From: Laburnicola sp. R22_1
Lineage: Eukaryota; Ascomycota; Dothideomycetes; Pleosporales; Didymosphaeriaceae
Direction of reading: 5' to 3'
DNA: 64,000 nucleotides
Assembly: GCA_014281115.1 (NCBI GenBank)
Contig: JACONQ010000004.1
Location: 1,488,001-1,552,000, forward strand
Shown: positions 35,489 through 47,410 of the stretch, in pieces
Position numbering within the stretch: the stretch's first letter is position 1
Layout of the letters: each line of letters starts with the position of its first letter
The notes under the pieces: model-generated
Databases searched by the model: none
What the model saw: the letters and a program-made list of their open reading frames with translations, nothing else
Told to the model about the DNA's origin: nothing
Position numbers and translations under genes: made by a program

Positions 35489-37351
35489 ATGAACACGATC
35501 GGACGACATCTCACAATGATTCCTAGCAGAGGGCTGCCACCCCGGCAATTGGCCTCTTTGGCGTCTCGTCAGTCATCTGTTCTACGCTCGCAGACGTCGA
35601 GAAAGGTGCGCAGTCTGTTTATGCCTCTCCAATCCGACGCTCCACCAGCGCGTGCTCTACCTGACCATCTGCCGTCCTGTATGGGTGGAGCGGGATCCAT
35701 TCCATAAACGTATGCTAAATTGAGTGTTGCGCAGTTCTCCTCAGTCCCTAGAAGTGTAGCCTTCTCCGCACCGTCGTGTCGAAAGAGCCCCCTACGGTCC
35801 GCAGACTGGCGCACCGGCGCATCGTCGACGCCCAACGCTCGCCTTTCCGCTTCCACAGTTCGATATGGCTCCTGGTACGCACCATGGACTTGGGGCAGCT
35901 CTAGCACTCCGCCGGGCTCTGCTACCAAGTCCCCCACCGAGCTTGCCCCCGAGCCCGTACCTGTCGCTGAGTCCATCGTCACCACAGCTACGCCAGAACT
36001 CCAGCCGGCCGGAGTAGACCAAACTGCTTTCTCCTCAAACACGTCTACATCCGATTCCAAGCTCATTGAAGACATACTTAACCATGAGCTTCCTCAAGCG
36101 CCGGTGGTGGATACGGTGGTGGACCCCACTGCGCCTATCTCGTACTGGGGAAATTTAAAAGACTTGGGGTTGGACTTCGGTTGGGGTCCGACGGCCTTCT
36201 ATGAGAACCTGGTCGAGCTGACATACCTCTACGCCGATGTTGCTTGGCCAGGCGCAATTGTCACCTCGGCCCTGATACTGCGGTTCGGTCTGTTCTGGGG
36301 CTTCCAGCGACCAGGATCGCACGCGGCGGCTAAGATGGCAGCCATCCAGCCTATTCTTCAGCCGTTGACGGATCAATTAGAGGAGGCGAAAAGGCAGGGC
36401 GATGACGATAGGGCGCAGATGCTCAAGATGAAGCAGCAGGGTATAATGAATGACGTGGGTGTGGATGCATTCAAGACTTTATCTACAGGTATTGCCCAAG
36501 GCATCTTCGGATTCGGCGCCTTTAGATGTCTGCGAAACATGGGCAACTTGCCTGTGCCGGGAATGACAACCGAGGGGTGGGCGTGGTTCACTGATTTGAC
36601 CGTCGCCGACCCTTACTACGTGCTTCCCCTGGCCACTGGGGGGCTGATGTATTGCATCATGAGGGTATGTGCTCCACGCCAGTATCGCCTCTAGACCCGT
36701 TGCTAACATATAACCGCGCAGATGGGTGGTGAAACAGGTCTGGCAAATGCAGGATCAATGACCAGCTTGCAAAAACAGGCTCAGATCGGCATGCCCCTCT
36801 TCATGGTAGTCGTCACAGCCTGGCAACCCGCCGCCCTCCAGCTCTACTTCGTGTGCACCTCCCTCACAGGTGGTCTAACCGCCTACGCCCTCCGCCAACC
36901 CGGCTTCCGTCGCTTCATCCGCATCCGCCCGCTCCCTACACCCGAATCCAACGCCCTCTACTCCAAAGTCGTAAAAGGCGACATACCACTAGACTCGATC
37001 CGCGGGCCTGACGGCAAGATCCGGTACCAGGCCCCTGCTCCCACTACCTCAAGGCCGAAACCCACGATTAGCAGCATCAATATAAAACGTGGTGCTGTCC
37101 TCCCTGCGCATATACAAGCGCCAGCCCAAGAAAAAGACGAGGCAGAGGCGATGCCGAAGGGACCATTGAGCCAGAAGTTGAAGTGGGCCAATGGGAATTA
37201 CGGGCTGGCGGCGCTGAAGAAGAAGGCAGAGAAGGCGTTTGACCAGAGGGATCCGGAGGTGAAGAGGAGGCAGGAAAAGCTGGAGGAGCGAAAGAGGGCA
37301 GATAAGAAGTATGAGTTGGAAAGGAAGAAGAGGTTTCAGTCGGGAAGGTAG
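35489..37351 (+). CDS. OXA1: mitochondrial inner membrane insertase Oxa1
   Basis: Three exons (35489-35605, 35735-36664, 36722-37351); introns 129 and 57 bp; 558 aa. The Arg/Ser-rich N-terminus lacking acidic residues is a mitochondrial presequence. The YidC/Oxa1/Alb3 (60KD_IMP) domain begins with the AWPGAIVTSALILRFGLF membrane segment. It includes the charged matrix loop (KMAAIQPILQPLTDQLEEAK) and further segments, with the last ones completed after intron 2 (MYCIMR joined to MGGETG). The C-terminal tail is Lys/Arg-rich and coiled-coil-like, the part that binds mitochondrial ribosomes. It inserts mitochondrially encoded and some imported proteins into the inner membrane. It faces MIM1 tail to tail. 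Confidence 0.93.
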
Positions 37352-37832
37352 ATGGTACGCATTTGAGGCATGTTGCGACATGTAGGATAGAGTGATGGGG
37401 CGCTGTATGGTCTCTTGTGTTGTTAGTACTGTGTAAGCGTCACTGGGTGAGAGATGGATGGGCCTGAGTATATTGTGGACCCGGGGCTTTTTGCATTGTA
37501 AGTATAGCACTTCTATTGTACAATATTGTTGCATATCGTGAAAGCTGTTGGGTGTTTGTGAGATCGTTGGTTTCGTTTTGGAGGTTGAGAGGGTAGCGTG
37601 TTTGGGCTTTCTTTTTTGCGCTGTGGTACCTGTGCTATAAAAACACGTCCAAGACATATGCATGAACCTTAAGGAGCGATCTTGCAGATGTCAGGTTGTG
37701 ATTGCTTCATTGCGGGTGCCGCCAACGCCGCGCGCCTTTTTGAAATTCCCACGCCCTATGTACAATATAAATGCTCGTGGCACTTTTTCGCTCCTTTCCC
37801 TGCGCATGGCTTTCCGCGTGTCCTGGCAGTGA
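37352..37832. other. shared 3' region of OXA1 and MIM1
   Basis: Convergent intergenic sequence without a supported gene. Confidence 0.5.
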
Positions 37833-38306
37833 CTACTCCAGTGCAGTATAAGCGTCCATTTCCTCGCCGTGTCTCCGTTTTCGCTCGACGGGGTCGGCGC
37901 GCATTTCTACACCGGGACCTACGCGGTGAGAGGGGAATATCTAAACACGTATTAGCAAATACTTCCTCACAACGAACCGATTCGTTCCCCCTCAACCGAA
38001 AAAAAAAGGTGAGCATACCTTCGTGCCCGACCATCCTAACCGGAACGCAGCCTCGTTCGCAACCAGCTCGCCGAAACCTAGCATCAGGCCGTTGACGAAG
38101 GGCAGGAGGAGGTTGATTGCAGCGCCGCGTATTAGGCCCCATAGTGTGGGGGGCTTGTAGAGTATCAGGGGGGAGGAGGTGGATGATGGGTCGGGGGAGG
38201 AGAGCTCGTTGTTTGCGGAGGAGTAGTTTTCGCTGTCTGAGGGGATGGTTATGCCGGATGAGGAGAGGTTGGTGGTGGGGTGGGAGGGAGGAGGGTTGGC
38301 GGCCAT
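37833..38306 (-). CDS. MIM1: mitochondrial outer membrane import protein Mim1 (Tom13)
   Basis: Two exons (38306-38019 and 37940-37833) with a 78-bp intron; 131 aa. A Ser/Pro-rich cytosolic N-terminus (about 1-50) leads to one membrane segment, with LLLPFVNGLMLGFGELV containing the Gly-spaced helix contacts typical of Mim1. The intron junction joins GWSGTK to IFPSHRVGPGVEMR, a conserved end-of-segment block. Reading through the intron would instead end in an unrelated short tail. Mim1 forms the MIM complex in the outer membrane, which inserts alpha-helical proteins and helps assemble the TOM complex. The extra frame upstream of 38306 is Pro/His-rich leader. Confidence 0.9.
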
Positions 38307-38902
38307 TTTTGTTGGTTGTGGAGCGTGGAGCGTGGAGTGCACGGTACGTATGGGTTGGTTCGATGTGCCGCGGCGGGATGTATGCGGGTGGTGTGGATGG
38401 GGGTGATGGCGCGTGCCGGAGTGGTGGTTTGTTGATGGCGGGGTTGAGACGCCTTGGATGAGAAAAAGACGTTGCAGCAAAACGTTGGATGGGGCAATGC
38501 CTTGTGCAAGGCGTGCGGAAGTTGGGGAAGAGCGCCCGAGGTTGGAGGCTAGTTCTCGGTCAAGCTTTGAGAATGTTAAGGTTGAGAAGCGCCAAGCGGG
38601 GATCGGAGTTGTGGCGTCGCGGGTTCACAGATCGGCCACGGAACTGTGTCAGAACCAAGCAATTGCGGTGAAGATGCCAATTTGGCCTGGGAGAGAAGCG
38701 CGAAGGGAGCTGTTTCCGCTGCCTTGAGCGTGAACACGGGCGGGCCAATCAGAGCGAAAGCAGCGAAAGCGACGTCAGTTCGCCGCCTGCACCCCACAGC
38801 CCACGGTCCCCCACCCCCAAAGCTCTCACAACTTTGGACAAAGGCACCGCCAGCTCAAATCAATTATCAACACCCGCGGGCTCTGAGCACTGAGCCCTCC
38901 AC
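38307..38902. other. divergent promoter of MIM1 and the UBX gene
   Basis: No supported gene; frames on both strands are short and featureless. Confidence 0.5.
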
Positions 38903-40294
38903 ATGTCTTCCGCTGCAGGCCCGCCGGCCAATCAGGACGAGCTCATCGCGTCGCTCGCAAGCTTGACAGGCCTAGCTCCGGCAGAGGTACGTCGAAGCCC
39001 GTGGAAGCTGGCTGCTCTTACTAACACAGATGTAGGCAGAACAGTACTTGACCGCTGGCAACTGGAACATTGAGAACGCAGCCACCCTCTACTTCGACGA
39101 AGCCGCTCCCCAGGACGACCCCGACGCTCAGGCAGACACAGACATGGCCGACGACGAGGCGCCCCAGAACCCGACGCCGAACCCGCCGCAACAGCAGCAG
39201 CCAGGTGGCGGCCGTACACTAGCAGGTGCATATGTGCCGCCGGCCGCATCTTCGTCCTCGTCGCAACCCCCCGCAGCTTCCCGGCAGACGCAGCGGGGCC
39301 TGAGGACGCTGGGAGACCTGCAGGCGTCGGGTGGCGGCCATGGACACAGTCACAATGATGGGGACCATTCAGACTCCGAAGTCGACGACGAGAACCAGGA
39401 CTTCTTCACCGGTGGCGAGAAGTCTGGCCTCGCCGTGCAGAATCCCAACCAGTCGGACCCGCGCGACCAGATCAACAACATCCTCCGCCGTGCGCGACAG
39501 TGAGTTGGTCAGCACAGTATTGCGGCACCCAACTAACAGAGTGCAGAAATGCTCCCCGGCCAGGTGGCGACGACGAACAACCTGTTTCACGCTTCCGGGG
39601 CACTGGTATGACGCTGGGCGGTGACGATGCGCCCTCCCGCGAGATCCCCGACCCCACTGCCAGCGTTCCGCAATCTCTGCCGCGCGCACATCGCGAGCTG
39701 CACCTCTGGCGAGATGGCTTCTCTGTCGACGACGGCGATCTGTTCCGCTATGACGACCCCGCCAATGCTCGCACGTTGGAGATGATCAATACAGGCCATG
39801 CCCCGCTACAGATCCTGAACGTCGAGCCCGGACAAGAGGTGGATGTGGAGGTACATCCACACAAGGACGAAGACTACGTCAAGCCAAAGAAGAAGTGGGC
39901 GCCGTTCTCTGGTTCCGGACAGCGACTCGGCAGCCCTACCCCCGGTGTAAGTGCGTTTGCACAACCGCCTGCGCCGGCTGCAGCTTCAAGTTCCACAACG
40001 TCTTCGGCCCCCGCCGCCGCTGCGCAACCAGCCGTCGAGGTCGATGCTTCGGCGCCCGTCATCACCCTCCAGATCCGTCTCGCCGATGGCACACGCCTAC
40101 CCTCGCGTTTCAACACTACGCACACCATCGGTGATGTATACCAGTTCGTGGATGCTTCGAGTCCGGCGAGCACCCAGCGTCCATATGCGCTCATGACGAC
40201 ATTTCCGTCAAAGGAGTTGTCTGATAAGACTCAGGTCCTGGGCGACATGGCTGAGTTCAAGCGGGGAGGCGTGGTGGTGCAGAAATGGACCTAG
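38903..40294 (+). CDS. SHP1: p47/Shp1-type UBX-domain Cdc48 cofactor
   Basis: Three exons (38903-38986, 39036-39499, 39547-40294); introns 49 and 47 bp; 431 aa. The UBA domain (about 10-50) spans intron 1 (LTGLAPAE joined to AEQYLTAGNWNIENAA). An acidic and Gln/Pro-rich linker follows. The SEP domain lies at about 228-300, beginning near LHLWRDGFSVDDG. A low-complexity Ala/Pro stretch leads to the C-terminal UBX domain (about 350-431), which includes LQIRLADGTRLPSRFN and the FPSKELSD loop. This UBA-SEP-UBX order defines p47/Shp1. These proteins link ubiquitinated substrates to the AAA ATPase Cdc48/p97 and act in membrane fusion, autophagy and PP1 regulation. Confidence 0.93.
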
Positions 40295-41449
40295 AAAGCG
40301 CACGGCTGATGGTGTTTATTGGTACTGCAAGAGCTTGAGCGGAGGACAGTGTGTGGGATTAAGAACCGTCTGGATTGCTCATCAGTAACAGACGATCAGT
40401 TTCATTTGGGTCACTGTCACAACCAGGCAGTTCTGGTATCGCAAGGTATGATAGCATCACAGGAAGTATCACGGTATAGCATACCTCAAACGAGAGTCTG
40501 CTAGTCTAAAATGGATTAGATAACATCAAATGCCACTTCTGTGGTTTTGGCACTCTGGCAACATTGAACGTAACACGGACGGTTGTCACACTCGAATGGC
40601 ATGACACTAGTGACGCCTTACCACGTTTGGTCGAATTGCACTGATTTGACATTGAACCCCGTTGTTGGGAGATAGATATTTGCAGCTAGAGGGGCTTGTG
40701 CGAGGCATGGGAAAGGGGTTTGCTCGGAAGAGTGCATGTATTGCGGTGCTGCTTGGTGCTGCGAGATGGCAGCGGTAGCCGATGCCGATGTTGTGTGCGT
40801 GGTCCAACTTGTCGGTTCGTGTTTGTGTGTTGTAAGTTCAAGGTGTGAGGTAACATATGAGTTTGTTCAGATGGTAGCTCTGTGATTATCAATTATGCAC
40901 ATTAGCACGTTTTCATTGTCGATGGAAAGGGGTTTTTGGAATTTGGTGGGTTCTAATATCGACTTTTAATGAGCGAAAGCTGTAGAGTACGCTGTGTAGG
41001 TGGGTATCCAGTATCACGATTTCTGATCCCGTTGGTCGGTGCAAGTGTGACGGGAGGGCCAGTTATGTTGTGGATGGATAGCGGGAGAGCTAGACGGGCG
41101 TTCACAGTGTTTGCGGATGGGCGGGTTGGAGCTATCGCAAGAGGGGGAAGGAGCGTTGGTGGGCTGTCTACAAGACGTTAGGGACGACGGGGTGGGTATG
41201 GCTGTTCGATGATTTGGGGGGTTTATCTCTTGCATCATCTTCGCACACGCTGTCTGGGTATCGATATTGCATACGATTAACGACACGATCTTCACTCGGC
41301 TCAGACATCACTTTCGCTACTTGAGATCCTGGGATAGCTTGCGACTGTCACTTAAGGTTTTCTGTCGGCGCGCGTTCGCCATCGATGCACTGATCAGCTC
41401 ACGGATAGTATCTGGGTAGAATACTAGGAGGCACGCCATAAGAGTGACC
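40295..41449. other. intergenic region
   Basis: 3' region of the UBX gene and promoter of the DUF3405 gene. Short frames only, with no recognisable product. Confidence 0.5.
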
Positions 41450-43905
41450 ATGCTCGTCCGGTCCCCGCGCAAATTTACCGTCTTGTTCTTGGTTGCCCTC
41501 ACATTCATCGTTGCACCATGGCATCAGGGTCTCTGGTCAGCGCAACGAAGCATACACGTATACGACCGAATCTCCCTAATCGCCTCACCGAAGCAGAACC
41601 CGATTCCCAACAATGGCAGCTGGGGATTCAAGGCAGCGCTCGGACGTCCTCTGCCCCCTATCATTGTGGACGCGGACCTCGCTGTAGGAGCAGCAGGTTT
41701 TGTAGAGCCATTGCAGGAACCGCTGGCGTCGCAGAAACCGGTGCCGCCATGGGAGACTACGTCGAAAGCTAGTCCTATGGATTATCAACCTGCGCGGCCG
41801 GCGGATTTGAAGGCGTATATGCGGGAGATGGTGCAGTGGAGTCGGCCGAGTTGGAGCGGCCATTGGCCGCCGTATGGTGATTATGTCGGTATGGAATATG
41901 ATCCCAATCGGTGGGAGGAGTTTGATGTGTACGTATTACTACTTCGCTCAGAAAAGGGTGCTTTGAGTTAATATGAGCTAGTGATTACCGGTTTTATTCG
42001 GCGGGTCATTATAAACTCCGTAAGAAGATTGCATCGCAACCAGTCGCCTATAAACCGTTTCTGGAGTATAATTCAGCCAACTGGAGGAACAAGTGGAAGG
42101 GTGAATATGTGGCCTGTAAAGGCCTAAGGGGTGCGATGTTGAATATTAGTACGGACGATGAGGTGCAGGTTTATCGTGGTGTGCCGGCTGGGTTCCCCAA
42201 AGTGTTCGCGGGCGGGTACGATGTTGTTGGGCTCGACGGCGACGTTTGCTTCGATCGATATTCGCGGTATGGGCCGTATGGCTTCGGCGACGAAAAATTA
42301 CCGGAGGATGTTGCCCATTGGAGAGCACCTAGGACGGTTTCTGAGTGGCGCGATGTGCCCTGGGGAGCACTTCAGGACGACTGTTTCGAACGGAATCAGA
42401 ATCGATATCGCCGGCAGGCGCGCGCGTTGACGGGAGCAGTTCCGAGTACAGTGCTTCGGAATGCTGCAACTGCTTCATCCGCTTTCACTACGCCTACGGA
42501 TACCTCAGTCGAAGACACAGGAGCGCCTGAACTGATGTACCATCATCGTACTGCGGTCCTCATCCGCGCCTGGACAGGCTACAAGTTCGAAAAGAATGAC
42601 ATTACCGCCATCCGAGCTATGATCACCGAGCTCTCCCTTCAGTCAGGCGGCGAATATCAAATCTTCCTCTTCATCCACGTCAAAGATCCCAGTCTCGACA
42701 TCTTCAACAACCGCACACTCTATGATTCGATCCTCGCCGAGAACGTGCCTCAAGAACTACGTTCCATCACCCTCCTCTGGTCGGAATCCATCTTTCCGCA
42801 GTGGTATCCCCATGTTGGAGATTGGCAGGTGTACTGGCAACAATTCATGTGTCTGCAGTGGTTCACCCAGATAAACCCGCAGTTCGACTATATCTGGAAC
42901 TGGGAAATGGATGCAAGGTATACAGGCCATCACTACCACTTCTTCGAGAAGATCAGCGAGTTCGCAGATAAACAGCCTCGGAAACTCCTCTGGGAGCGCA
43001 ACAAGCGGTACTATTTACCAGGCGTGCATGGCAGTTACCAAGAATTCATAGAAGAAACCCACAGGGACGTGCTGAACGCAAGCGCGCATTCACTCATCCC
43101 ACCGCCAGTCTGGGGCCCGCGACCATGGGAGAAAGCAACGCCCAAGCAAAACCCACTAGGCCCCACGCCACCCACCTCATTCGAGAACGACGATTTCAAA
43201 TGGGGCGTCAACGAGCCCGCCGACTTGATCACCCTCCTCCCCATCTGGGACCCCCGCAACACAAGCTGGTCCTACAAAGACAAGATCTGGAACTACATCC
43301 CCGACGTACGGCCCGTATTCACGCCCTCCGACGGCCAAGCAGACGGGTTCACGCACCCTGACTTCGCACAAATCGACCGCAGAGTCTTCATCAACACGGT
43401 CGTGCGCTTCAGCAAGCGCATGCTGCAGGCCATGCATGAAGAAAACCTCGTCGGCCGCTGCATGCAAGCTGAAATGTGGCCGTCGACCGTCGCCCTGCAG
43501 CATGGCCTCAAAGCAGTGTACGCCCCGCATCCTATCTTCAACGACCGGCATTGGCCTGTAGACTACGCTGAAGGCATATTCGACGCTGCTTCTACCGTTG
43601 ATTCACGGACAGGCGGCGCGGTTACTTCCGTGCAGGGCGCGTGGACGGAGCAGGCGGATAGTCCGTATAATCATGACCGGGAGTATAATTTCCAGGGCTG
43701 GTCATGGTATTTTGCGAGCCGGTTTCCGCGCAATTTGTATAGGAGGTGGTTGGGTTGGGCGGTGGTGAGGCAGGATTGGGGCGGGGAGGAGAGGGTTGAG
43801 GGGGGGAAGGGGGCGGATGGGGAGCGGGAGGAGAGGAGGATGTGTTTGCCGGGGATGTTGTTGCATCCTGTAAAGAGGATGGATGAGGGGCTTGTGAAGG
43901 TGTGA
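41450..43905 (+). CDS. DUF3405 family protein, type II membrane
   Basis: Two exons (41450-41928 and 41982-43905) with a 53-bp intron; 800 aa. One N-terminal membrane segment (about residues 8-26, FTVLFLVALTFIV) after a basic start gives a type II Golgi-like topology. The lumenal part includes a conserved block with YHHRTAVLIRAWTGY, then FIHVKDPS, the NWEMDARYTGHHYHF segment and MWPSTVALQHGLKAVYAP. This is the pattern of the fungal DUF3405 family. Members look like glycosyltransferase-fold proteins, and DARYTG with an acidic residue before it could be a metal-binding site, but no reaction has been assigned by what I can see. The ATG at 41450 is preferred over an upstream in-frame GTG. Confidence 0.85.
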
Positions 43906-44466
43906 TTTGTGGAGTGATGTGTTGTGTGCGTATAGGAAAAGTGCGTAGCTATGAATGGGGGTGGGGCTTAGGGACTGGGTGGGGGAAAGGATGGGGCTGG
44001 TGATGGGAGGTTTTTTGGTGGCGTATGGCGTTGTGTGGGCATTGGTGAGTGTTGGTGCACATGTGGGATTGTGATTTTGGGGTCGGTAGTTGTGGGGTCT
44101 GGTGTGGGGTATATGGAGAGTTTGAGTCCTAGTACTATAAACTGACTTTATTTGAGACACTCTACTTCTCCGTTCTCGGCGTTTAATTCTTGGTTGTTTG
44201 GATAAACTCAAGCCTCCCGTCCAACAAACAATCTGCTAGGAAGCGTCTCTTATCCAATAAGCTACACGCAGTACATATGTCTTCTTCAAAAGCACCTCCT
44301 GTATTGATCTCCGCCACCCGCTCAACAACCAGATCTCCGAGATCGTCAGCTACATCTCAATAATCGACCTACCTAAATACAAGCCAAGCCGCCAAGCACC
44401 AACCAAGCCCGCCCTCGAAACAACACCACCGCTTCTCCGCACTCCCAAACTCTCCTCCCTAAACTA
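43906..44466. other. intergenic region left of the transposon
   Basis: G-rich 3' flank of the DUF3405 gene. A coding-like stretch (about 44305-44469, reading ...NNQISEIVSYISIIDLPKYKPS...) then runs into the transposon insertion site. It may be the remnant of a gene end or chance sequence. Confidence 0.3.
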
Positions 44467-44470
44467 CTAA

Positions 44471-44484
44471 GGCCCTGTTTGGTT
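44471..44484 (+). repeat. left terminal inverted repeat of the Harbinger element
   Basis: GGCCCTGTTTGGTT, matching the right end perfectly in inverse orientation. Preceded by CTAA. Confidence 0.9.
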
Positions 44485-44498
44485 CCTCCGGTAGGGAG

Positions 44499-44680
44499 CT
44501 CCGTTTTGCCTCCGGTTTGATTACTTAGCAAAACGGAGTTGTAAACGGAGCCGTGTTTGGTTTTGTAACGCCGTTTTGAAGCCGTACCGGATGCCGTTTT
44601 GCGTACCGGAGCTTGGCAATAAAACATCCTTGCTAGCCTGAAAAAAGCCCACTTTCTACTTTTTTAGGCCAAACGGAGCT
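44499..44680. repeat. subterminal CTCCGTTTTG motif cluster
   Basis: CTCCGTTTTG at 44499-44508, its inverse aaaacggag at 44530-44538 and aaacggag at 44543-44550, ccgttttg near 44571 and 44593, and aaacggag near 44671. The same motif recurs near the right end (about 47511-47520 and 47585-47593). Such repeated subterminal motifs are candidate transposase or Myb-protein binding sites. Confidence 0.6.
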
Positions 44681-44751
44681 TCAGTGTAGCTACAGATGCC
44701 TGAGGGCACCTGTAGCTGTACCGGAGTACTTTGACGGCGTCACGTGCGGCC

Positions 44752-45992
44752 ATGTCGAATCGTTTGAGCCAACCTATGATGATGGCCGTAGTGGGTGCCC
44801 TTAGCAGCGTCGTAGCTGTCCTAGCCCACCAGCTGGATAACAAAGCCAGGCCCACGGGCGTCAGATCCCGTTCAAACGATCAAGGGAGGGGTGCGCGGTG
44901 GCTGGATGACTGCCTGGGCGACCCAACTCAGCTATTTCAGGAGACACGACTCCGGCCGGCGGCGTGGCATGTACTTATCGAGTACATGAAATCCTATGAG
45001 CTCGTCGGCGACGGCAGGATCTCCATGGAGGAGAAGACCCTTACCTTTTTGTATATTTGCAGCAACGGGGCTTCATGGCGTAACACTATGCGTAAAGTAG
45101 GGCATTCGATGGAGTCGATAAGTCGGTAAGTAACCTAGCGGTAAGGGTGAACTGGGTTGACGATTATAGTAATTTTCATGAGGTACTTGACGCCCTGTTG
45201 CCGCTGTACAAGGACGTCGTCAAGTCCCCAGAGGACGTACATGAGGTGCCGGAGAGGATAAGAGATGACCCAAAAAGATACCCATTTTTCGAGGACTGTA
45301 TCGGAGCTCTGGACGGCACCCAGATTGCAATCCATGTGCCTGTCGCCGCCCAAAGGCGTTATCGAAATCGCCATGGAGATCTTACGCAAAACGTCCTCGC
45401 CGTCGTCGATTTTGACATGAATTTCATGTACTTATTGCCCGGGTGGGAGGGCAGCGCTCATGACGGCAGGGTACTGAAAAGCGCTCGGGATAAGGGCTTT
45501 GCAGCTCCTCCAGGCAAGTACTTTGTCGCCGACGCTGGGTACGTCAATAGCAATGATATAATGGTGCCGTATCGCGGCGTACGGTACCATCTCCGAGAGA
45601 TTTATGAGGTGGGGATGAGCCCGGCGACGCCGCAAGAGTTGTTCAATTATCGCCATTCGAGCCTGAGAAATATTGTGGAGCGTTGTTTTGGTGTTTTCAA
45701 AAGGCGCTGGCGGATTTTTGACAGGCCACATGAGTTCGATATTAAGACTCAGGTCAAGCTTGTGTACGCCCTGGCTGCCCTCCATAATCTCATCAATTTG
45801 GTGTACAAAGTTGACGAGGATCTTGATGAGATGGAGGAGTATGAGGGTGAGGGCTCAGAGCACCTGCGGCGCGACGCCGAAACCGATGGGGATTTTGACG
45901 CCGGCGACCCTGGGATAGAGGAGCGGCGGGATCGTATAGCAGAGGACATGTGGGAGCAGTATATAACTGCTCGCAGAGTCGTATATAGTTGA
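44752..45992 (+). CDS. Harbinger transposase (DDE nuclease)
   Basis: Two exons (44752-45125 and 45170-45992) with a 44-bp intron; 398 aa. An N-terminal helical part leads into the DDE_Tnp_4 domain. The catalytic residues are Asp173 in GALDGTQ, Asp246 in VADAGY and Glu295 in RNIVERCFGVFKRRW, so the D-D-E triad is complete. A GWEGSAHDGRVL block, typical of the family, lies between the first two. The acidic C-terminus follows. The junction SISR plus NFHEVLDALL supports the intron. No stop or frameshift interrupts it. In this superfamily the nuclease needs a partner Myb-like protein, here supplied by the minus-strand ORF of the same element. Confidence 0.9.
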
Positions 45993-46102
45993 GTAATTGG
46001 GTAGGTGGGCAGAGAGGTGGGCGAGTTGATGAGCAAAAGTTTGGTGTTAAGAAATTGAAAAAGTACGCTAGCGTCAGTTTAGTAGAGCGGTCGTCCTGAG
46101 AT

Positions 46103-47410
46103 TCATTGTAATTTATAGTGATTTGGAGTAAGATTCACTAAAAGTATAAATTTTGCGGGCAAATCTTGGTCTTGGCGGAACAAAAATCTTATAAAAAGTA
46201 CTCTAGATGAACTGAGGGACGACGGCCCTCCTAAGGTGAAAACTCGCGCTGCGCACGCGCCACTATCGTCAGTCTTGGCATGAAGTTGAGCTTTTTTGTC
46301 AATTTTGACGCTCAACTCTCCATCCCCCACCCACTCTAACGACTCTATTTTCTCCTGTAACTCGTCCCGCAGAGTCTCCTTGTTGTCAAAAGCGGTGGAG
46401 TTAAGTATAACGTTGCAGCGGTGCTTTATCCAGGCCTTCTGCGCGCTGCGCGATTTCATACTGAGGAAGACTTTGGCGTCAAACTCGTCCTTAAAACCCT
46501 CGAGGATAGGGTACTTGAGTCGATCATCCAGCGACTGGTAAGCCTCTATAAACTGTACAATAGCGTCTTGCTGATAGTCCCTAGAGTTGACTGCAACGAG
46601 CTCTGAGATCGCCGACGTCAAATGGTCAATTCTTTGGCCCATACGCTCCTCCGACGTCGTCTTATTTTTCGCCCGCTTCTCCTGGTTCCTGAGTAACCTG
46701 GTGCCCGCGCGTTTACGACGCCCACCTGAGGCCTCACTGCCTGACGTCTCCATCGAAAAGTCGTCCTCAACTGACGTCGCCGGCTCCGATTGTGTCTCAA
46801 GGAAGTCGTCAATTGTGGTGGCGTCCTCACCCGTGGCGGAATAGCCTTCGAACAACTTCTCATGCAACTCAGGGAAATCCAGAGGTCTCCTTCTATACTT
46901 TCTAGCCTCCTTGTGGGCATGAAAGTACGAGTCAAGTACGGGCGCGTCGGCGACGACCCTCCCATCTTCATACGAGAAGCCTGATTGACGGAGGAGCTCC
47001 GACCAGATTCTGTACTCCTTCTTACAGCTGTCGTACTTATCCTTGACCTGTTTTACGGTCACCAGCTCAGTGGCAACTTCAGCCACCTTATCGCGGGCGT
47101 ACGTCCACGCCTCAGGTTTGAACTTATTATCCGCGCGATGGCCAGCGTCAGCCTGGTCGCTGAGGGCCTCTAGTAAAGCCTCTAGCATCGTGGTGCTCCA
47201 CATGAGCTTTTTGGCCTTATTTCCATCGGGGGTGGGTGACGGCGACCATGTCACGGCTCGCGACGACGCTCGGGACTCTACAGACGACGGCGACGGTGAC
47301 GGTGAGGATGAGGGCGCTGACGGCGACGACGACGACGACGACAGGGCCTCAGCTGCGAGGCGCTGGAGAACCTTATGGCGTATTAAACCTTGCGATGGAG
47401 TTTGCAACAT
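46103..47410 (-). CDS. Harbinger accessory Myb/SANT-like DNA-binding protein
   Basis: Single ORF of 435 aa from the ATG at 47410. Residues 1-65 are Ser/Pro-rich. About 69-150 reads as a Myb/SANT-like domain: WSTTMLEALLEAL, then VKQVKDKYDSCKKEYRIW, the trihelix pattern of Myb_DNA-bind_3. A basic stretch near 230-255 (GGRRKRAGTRLLRNQEKRAK) looks like a nuclear localisation signal. The last 60 residues are unlike the rest and may be intron or read-through sequence. In PIF/Harbinger systems the Myb-like partner binds the element ends and brings the nuclease into the nucleus. That role is inferred from the family and from sharing the element. Confidence 0.8.
   Translation of the reverse strand: MLQTPSQGLIRHKVLQRLAAEALSSSSSSPSAPSSSPSPSPSSVESRASSRAVTWSPSPTPDGNKAKKLMWSTTMLEALLEALSDQADAGHRADNKFKPEAWTYARDKVAEVATELVTVKQVKDKYDSCKKEYRIWSELLRQSGFSYEDGRVVADAPVLDSYFHAHKEARKYRRRPLDFPELHEKLFEGYSATGEDATTIDDFLETQSEPATSVEDDFSMETSGSEASGGRRKRAGTRLLRNQEKRAKNKTTSEERMGQRIDHLTSAISELVAVNSRDYQQDAIVQFIEAYQSLDDRLKYPILEGFKDEFDAKVFLSMKSRSAQKAWIKHRCNVILNSTAFDNKETLRDELQEKIESLEWVGDGELSVKIDKKAQLHAKTDDSGACAARVFTLGGPSSLSSSRVLFIRFLFRQDQDLPAKFILLVNLTPNHYKLQ

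Noticed and set aside
43702..44211. 169-codon minus-strand frame rich in Pro, Thr and His
   Set aside because: Antisense to the DUF3405 gene end and G-rich flank; low complexity only.
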